Source: Ostrinia nubilalis (Eukaryota > Arthropoda > Insecta > Lepidoptera > Crambidae). From it: a DNA stretch of 64,000 nt. The notes below the pieces were generated by a model that ran no database searches, was not told where the DNA came from, and saw only the letters and a program-made list of their open reading frames with translations. The position numbers and the translations under genes were made by a program. Shown in pieces: positions 58,384-64,000 of the stretch (position 1 is the first letter of the stretch; every line of letters begins with the position of its first letter). The DNA is taken from positions 1,860,001 through 1,924,000 of the forward strand of contig NC_087118.1 of assembly GCF_963855985.1 (NCBI RefSeq), written 5' to 3'.

Positions 58384-58572
58384 TTACCAATTAATGGGAA
58401 TTACTACAAGACGATTCCCGTATAGTGTTTTTCGGTAAAACATATCATTTATCAACACAAAATCTTTTGTTATATCGAGGCCTGCCGTACTACTTTTTAA
58501 CTGATTAAGTATAATTTTTAATTTATCCCATTGTGACTGAAATTTACCGAGGTTTACTGAGACTTGAAACAT
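58384..58572 (-). pseudogene. Gypsy pre-integrase fragment
   Basis: Frame with VLINDMFYRKTLYGNRLVVI, the stretch before the integrase zinc finger in many gypsy Pol proteins (xLxRxxxxGxRLVVP-type). Cut by the LINE insertion at its N-terminal side. Confidence 0.5.
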
Positions 58573-58855
58573 TAAATAAATTTAGACACACTTTAAACAA
58601 ATGGCTGTTAGCTAAGTGCTTCTACTCCATAAGAACTCCAAAGGAATAAAGGTTGACATTGTAATGTGTATTTTATGAATCACATTGTGTAGTATTATAT
58701 TCAATTTAAGTATATAACCTAGACATAATAATGGAATCGGAATTAATCACTTCATTGTATTTTTAATAATTTACTAAAATGTGCTTTATTAAGTAACTAT
58801 TTTATGATCAAACCACTGTACCATATTCTTGGAAATAAATGTTATCTTATCTTGA
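58563..58855 (+). mobile_element. CR1/Jockey-type LINE 3' end
   Basis: Plus frame LNKFRHTL...KWLLAKCFYSIRTPKE and stop (58572-58650), the closing block of many insect LINE ORFs, followed by a 3' UTR and a TTATCTTATC tail. It is 5'-truncated and splits the gypsy element. Confidence 0.65.
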
Positions 58856-59628
58856 ACTGTATGAAACCAATCTGAAACTTGTAACTGTATGACGACTCAG
58901 GGCATCGACGTGACGCATCCTCTCGCCTGGTTTGTATTCAACACTTACTTATATCATAATATTGAGTAATAAAATAACCACAACCTTGCGATTCGTAGGG
59001 TAATATCACGCTTCGTTAATGTAGATCGCACTGCAGTACAGTCAGTTAGAATTTTGACATGTTTACCTACTACATACACACGAAATTTTCGTAACGACTC
59101 GACTACCGCCAATGTTTCGAGTTCGTAGCTAAGTATGATACATGCTCTTTTCCTTACAAGTAAGTAACGCCGCTAAAGTACATGACAGGTCGTAAAGTTT
59201 CATCAGATTTTCGTTGTAATAATATAAGTACCCGCTATTCCTGCTTTGCATGCATCTGTACGTATTTCTGTCGGCAAGGCGGAATCTTATAATGCTAAAA
59301 CCGGCTTAGCGCAAATACACTTTTTCAGTTCCTCAAAACTGGCGATTTGTTTACTTACTATTCCAAAAGTAGGTATTCCAAACACAAGTATTTTTTTATT
59401 TTGTTTAGATCAGTTAACGGACGGGCTTGTTGTGCGAACTTGTAAATAAATTTTCGAAAATAACTACAAAAACCGATATATTGACGGACCTCATGAACAC
59501 TTTTGGGTGCTGGAAATTGTGAAACTGCAGTCAACTTTGATTCTGCAGGCTGTAATCCGTGTTGTGAAATTTCATGACCTAAATAGGTGTAGGTACTTTA
59601 TTTCGTTAAAAGGAGCATTTTTTTTTAT

Positions 59629-59883
59629 TTAGAACTTTTGCAACACTATTTGTAATATTTGAATTCCTGAATCGACATCTACCGAGGCCAATAAGAGATC
59701 ATCTAAAAACGCCAGGATTTCGTTTTGAGGACCGTCAGTATTAGATGCTGTTCCGTTTTGGTTAGCGTTCACGAGTTTATTAATAAAAGGCATAAAAACA
59801 GCCGGTGAATTGGCTAGACTGAAGGGAACGCGGGCATATTCGAATTGTCCTTGCTTACATATTCGAATTGTCCTTGCTGACAT
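59629..59883 (-). pseudogene. Gypsy RT fragment (FLDD)
   Basis: Minus frame with FEYARVPFSLANSPAVFMPFIN (motif B region) and ILAFLDDLLLAS (motif C with the Asp pair). About 85 codons remain between stops; motif A lies in another frame upstream. Confidence 0.75.
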
Positions 59884-60170
59884 AATAATGAAAGCACTTT
59901 TGTGAGAGTCTTCAGGAGACAGTAAAACCTGATGGATACCCTTGTGCCATATCGAGACAAGTAAAATTTACCTTACCGGCTAATTTTGAAATGTGATCTT
60001 CCTATATTTTATCGTTACAGTGTTCAGGGCACGATAATCTACGCAAAGTCTGCTGTCGCCGTTCTTTTTCTTTACTAATATTACGGGCGATGCTTAATTA
60101 GAATCAGATTCTTTTATAATAATACCGGCATCTAATAATTCCGAAACTTTAAGACTTTAGTATCTCTTGC

Positions 60171-60377
60171 TCACAATGATAATCTATAAGGTTGTCGACA
60201 TATGGGCTGATCAGTGGCGAGTTTAATTTTAATTTGAACTAAATCTTTACATCCTATGCCGTTTGTACTACTTGCAAAACTATCTTCATACTGCATTATT
60301 AAAGGAATCAAACTACTACGCTCGTTTTCATTTAATTTTCCTATCCTTATATCGGTCAGCGAAACACCACCTATCAT
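60171..60377 (-). pseudogene. Gypsy pre-RT fragment
   Basis: Frame ending in LATDQPICRQPYRLSL, the usual lead into gypsy RT (xPxxxxPYRxP). It is followed by decayed RT. Confidence 0.65.
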
Positions 60378-60389
60378 AGGGTCGGACTT

Positions 60390-60906
60390 TTACGATGAGA
60401 CATAATGTGAATCTAACATATGCGAGGCACTTTTGAGTTGAGACTGGCTTGGCACTTTAAATAAACAGAAATCATAAGATGACATGGCTTGGCTACTGAC
60501 CTGGCTTACTGTTGGCTCCTCGCAGCTCAAGGCGCGCGTCAGGACTTGACCAGCTTTCCACACGACGTCCTTTCCACCAGTGTTCACCACCTTGATGTTA
60601 TCGTTCGAATCGTGTATATTTCCAAGCTGATCGATTTTCTTCAATCACGTAGATACTTTTTTTCTTCTCCGTCTGGGTCAAATTCTGGTATGAGCGATGC
60701 AGCACGATGAGCACAGTTTCTTGTTCTAGGTCACGTATCGCCCTGTCCACTTCATTTTCCAAAAGATGCTTCAATAATTTTCTTGCCGGGGGTAGTGATA
60801 AATCACGGTCATCTTCGTTTTCGTTTTGGTTTGGTTCTCGGTTTGAAGAATTCCATCCAGGTGGCCGGACCCCGTAGCCTCCATCTCCAGGACGATTACG
60901 TTTCAT
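60390..60906 (-). pseudogene. Gypsy gag-like fragments
   Basis: Two overlapping minus frames. The first (60906-60598) starts at MKRNRPGDGGYG near the PBS and reads KLLKHLLENEVDRAIRDLEQ. The second (60644-60390) includes VNTGGKDVVWKAGQVLTRA. Position after the PBS suggests gag or a protease leader; motifs are not diagnostic. Confidence 0.4.
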
Positions 60907-60920
60907 ATCCCACTTCTGAG

Positions 60921-61399
60921 TGAAACAGAAGGGAATGGAAACACTTGCTTACAAGTCAACTTTTTATATTTCGCACAGTAATCGGACAGAGTTTCAGCTT
61001 AACTTAGTATTCGGTATCGAATGCCCCGGAAAATGAGCTCCTCAGCTATATAATACAAAACCCCCACCCAAATGGTGTGGCCATCGATAACCAACCGGTA
61101 GTGACGTCACAGTCTTATGGCGGATGTAGTCAAATGGCGTACTCTGCATTACGGATGTGGCGGCGTTGGCTTGGCATTGGCTTGGCGCTGGCTTGGCGCT
61201 GGCTTGGCGCTGGCTTGGCGCTGGCTTGGCGCTGGCTTGGCGCTGGCTTGGCGCTGGCTTGGCGCTGGCTTGGCGCTGGCTTGGCGCTGGCTTGGCGCTG
61301 GCTTGGCGCTGGCTTAGCGCTGGCTTAGCGCTGGCTTGGCGCTGGCTTGGCGCTGGCTTGGCGAGGCAGGCATAGGCTGGCATACGGTGTTGCGTTACA
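60921..61399 (-). repeat. Gypsy 5' LTR (479 bp) with 11 bp minisatellite
   Basis: LTR ends as in 56749-57172. The GGCTTGGCGCT array spans about 61165-61365. Frames of 66-121 codons with ALAWRWLGAGL or SQRQASAKPA repeats are array read-through. Confidence 0.88.
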
Positions 61400-61403
61400 A
61401 ATA

Positions 61404-62260
61404 ACATTTGAAATTAAACTCAACATACGGTTTAGTGGCAGCATAATAACTTTGGCACGCTATTTTGAACCGTAACTCTTTAAGATAGTTTTTTTAATTC
61501 TAGAATTTCTAATTTAGTCTCGAACTGTAGCAGAATAAGGTTTAATTCGCGTTGCGGGCTGCACTGCAGCACGAAACATGTGAAGTAGAAACTGCGCAAC
61601 GCTATTTGTCTCTTTCGTGCGATTCTGTCTGTTCATCTTTCTACGCGCTCAAGGTCAAAGTGTGGTAGGTTGATGTGCTGGCGACTGTACATCAAAATGA
61701 TCTTCATAGCAATGTCTTGTAGCCTAGGCAGAGTGTATCTGCCTCAGCTATACCTTATTGTTAGAAGTAAATAAATTAATACTTACACATTTTTATATTT
61801 TACTTGGAAGAAGGACTCTAACAACACTTATGAACACTTTATTTGAATAAATCGCCAAATATACCACCGCGGAGACCCCAATCGCATCTCTGCGTTCCAT
61901 TGAATCGTATGAGCGTATGGATTTTTTGCGTTATTTTTCACAATTTCTATTTTTAAAAATTACCTATCGATAGCTTACTTTATTCTGATGAATAAATGTC
62001 ATTACAAGTTTTTCTCTAAAACTGATAGTTTGGCTAGAAAAAAAAAATTCTATCCACGCAGTACGCCGGCAGCGTTCGGATCGGATATAGTGACGTCATC
62101 GTCCCCGCGCCGGGCGGTCAGTGAACTTTTTTAGTAATTTGGCCATAACTTCGACAATTTTTGTCGTAGAACAAAAATTTTTGGGCTGTGTATTAAGGAT
62201 TTCTTTCTTAGCCCTATAAATCTGCATTCACAGCTAAAAATCGAAATGATCCTCATCAAA
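61404..62260. other. Non-coding region, nothing identified
   Basis: About 860 bp, AT-rich with a short GC-rich patch at 62055-62120. No repeat end, RNA or coding frame recognised. Confidence 0.5.
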
Positions 62261-63199
62261 TTTTGCAATTGATAAACAAAGTAGAAGTAAACAAAATAAA
62301 CGAGAAATTGTCGCAAATTTTACTTATTTCGGTACACGTGCGAACAGCATCTAGGCGTTCGTGCGTATGGCGCACGGCTGCCGCTCGCTGTGCCGCGATA
62401 CCCCTTCCCTTGACCAACCGCCTGCCTTCGCGCCCGCGGGCGGCTAGTGCTTGCGCGTTCGTTCGTTACTCCCCCCGTCCCGCTTCGCCAGTAGGAAGCA
62501 AGCTGTCTGATAATCATCGACAACAATAGGAAATTACAATTAATGTCTTTGAATATATTTATAAGTACTAAGTATAACACAGCAGTTAGGACGCATTTAG
62601 GTTATATACAGAATTACATTCACCAAAATATTTAGATTGAATGACGATTGTGTTGGTCTTGGTTTGGTTTAACTAGTTACTGTGCCTAAAAATTTTAAAA
62701 GGTTTCAAGTTTTTCTGTTAGGTTACCTTAAGCTATTGTTTCATACCAAAATTCAAGATTCAATGTCAGCGGGAAGTAGTCTTTAAGTTTTGATTCCGTT
62801 GCGAGTAGGTGCGAATTTCAAAATATGCGGTATGATTATAGGTAGGTACCTACCTCAGCGTTTTGAATTTTTGCGTTGATTTAGAATTTTTCACAGTTTA
62901 GAGGCAATTAGATTTAAGAAGTGTTTGATATGAATTTCAACTTTAATATCTCTACGCGTTCATGTGAAAAAGGGTAGGTAGTAAGTTTATAATTATTTAA
63001 AAAAAAAATTATGTCATGTAAGCAAAAATAATATTTTAATATTTTATGTAACTTTAAATTTATCATTTTCGCAATTTTTCCTTCATCTGTACTATATAAC
63101 GTTGCTTCGTGCCGAATTTCAAGATTCTGAGTTCACGGGAAGTACCTTGTAGGTTTTGATTCCCTAGCGTGTGACGGAAATTCGTCTAAGGTGTCGCAC
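62261..63199. mobile_element. Repeat E, second copy (partial, uninterrupted)
   Basis: Matches E segments 37466-37732, 39123-39682 and 55217-55317 joined without the inserted elements. It therefore shows the unoccupied target for element D (62530), the Helitron (63085) and ITm copy B (63098). It diverges after GGTGTCG at 63199. The OTU part is absent. Confidence 0.88.
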
Positions 63200-64000
63200 T
63201 ATGTGACGAAAGGCCGATCTAGATGGACAATATTATTTGACAATATTAATTAGCTTTAAAGGCGGTATCTATTGATGATTTGACTATATATAGCAAAAAC
63301 AGTCATAATTGCATTCAGTTTTGGTACCTTTAACGCTATAATACATAAACCAGTATACGTTGATACACGGTTATAAAGAATTACTACCTAATAGGAGGTC
63401 AGCTTAAAATGGACATGTTTCTAAGAAGAAAAACAAAGCTGAATTCTTTATGGCAATTGAAAATAAATAAAAAGGATGAGTGAATAAAAATATAGAATGC
63501 CATGCCAACCACTTTCCAGCCAATTGTTACAACAAATTCGGGAAATGTTCATTTCAATATTTCATAACTCCTCCGTTACCTCGTAAGTTTCGTATTTTAT
63601 CGAAATATTCATTCCGCTTATTTTTTTCATTTTTGGGATATTTTATCCATTGTTCGTAGAACTCCCTTCGGGATATAAATATTACGTATTCTGAAAAAAA
63701 AAAGAACGAAAAAAAAATTTTGGCATCAGCTTTACTAAAAAAATTGACAAGGTTCCGCACCAGTCCGCACTTTCTAATTTACTTTGAGCAATACAATATG
63801 GATGAGACTACAACATATATAAGTTGCAGCCATGGTACAACAAAGTACATGTAGTTTCTGGTCCAACAAACACAAAGTTCGCATTAAAAATGTAATATCC
63901 ATCACATTCGACAGCTATGTTTTCGGCAACTGTAAAGTTATTTGCAATGTGAATGAATAAAAATGGTAGTTCTTACCATCAACTTCACGATCCATCAATT
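63200..64000. other. AT-rich region, nothing identified
   Basis: No coding frame with domain support, repeat boundary or RNA that I recognise up to the window end. The 68-codon minus frame at 63554-63760 is low-complexity. Confidence 0.5.

Larger units (their letters stand above)
56749..61399 (-). mobile_element. Degenerate Ty3/gypsy element, minus strand, TSD AATA
   Basis: 4651 bp with LTRs TGTAACGCAACACCG...TTCTGTTTCA (minus) and AATA on both sides (56745-56748, 61400-61403). Next to the 5' LTR the minus strand reads CAGAAGTGGGAT, matching a tRNA-Leu-type PBS. Next to the 3' LTR it reads CAGGATGGCCGAT, a purine-rich tract. Remnants of gag, pre-RT, RT and integrase-adjacent sequence occur in that order but with many stops. 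A LINE 3' end is inserted at about 58563-58855. The element cannot be active. Confidence 0.88.

Noticed and set aside
56905..61407. Frames with ALAWRWLGAGL or SQRQASAKPA repeats
   Set aside because: Translation of the 11 bp minisatellite in the gypsy LTRs.

Overview
The window looks like repeat-dense, AT-rich nuclear DNA from an insect, most likely a moth or butterfly. The evidence is several Helitron ends typical of Lepidoptera (CTAGCGGCCGCCCGCGACTT, CTAGCTTTTGCCCGCG), R1-, Jockey-, CR1- and RTE-like LINE pieces, an errantivirus-like provirus, and long-TIR elements with TA target duplications. I find no ordinary single-copy host gene. Almost every recognisable coding region belongs to a transposable element. 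Taxon assignment is inference; element calls rest on boundaries read directly from the sequence.

Layout. 1-17053: a non-autonomous LTR retrotransposon family (LTR-A, about 1.48 kb LTRs, PBS TGGCGCCC, no gag or pol) arranged as internal-LTR-internal-LTR. Its middle LTR is split by an 11.3 kb block made of 2.09 apparently identical copies of a 5390 bp unit. 17054-21540: R1-type RT fragment, a deleted 5' LTR of family LTR-B on the minus strand, then a long-TIR TA-element that contains a hAT element with an 8 bp TSD. 21541-25271: a CR1-like LINE on the minus strand, split by a long-TIR element (ITm copy A). 25457-28000: a MITE and a Tc1-like transposase gene split by a solo LTR-A with TSD CATG. 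28260-31660: LINE 3' end, short Helitrons, and two LINE copies in a row at one target site. 31660-36800: mostly non-coding, with a tRNA-like sequence and Helitrons.

36809-55960 is a deep nest. A repeat called E here, with an OTU-protease ORF at its left edge, is broken by a TIR element (D), a Helitron, and ITm copy B. Copy B is broken by a 12.36 kb errantivirus-like provirus (minus strand, gag-pol-env, identical-looking 268 bp LTRs, TSD AGGT). The provirus is itself broken by ITm copy C (holding a TTAA MITE) and by a solo LTR-B (holding a Jockey-like LINE). A second E copy near 62261-63199 supplies empty sites for three of these insertions.

56749-61399 is a degenerate Ty3/gypsy element on the minus strand with LTRs that carry an 11 bp minisatellite. 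The rest (61404-62260 and 63200-64000) shows nothing I can identify. The gene sets work only as selfish elements: gag-pol-env of the provirus, transposase remnants in the DNA elements, and RT in the LINEs. Nearly all are broken.
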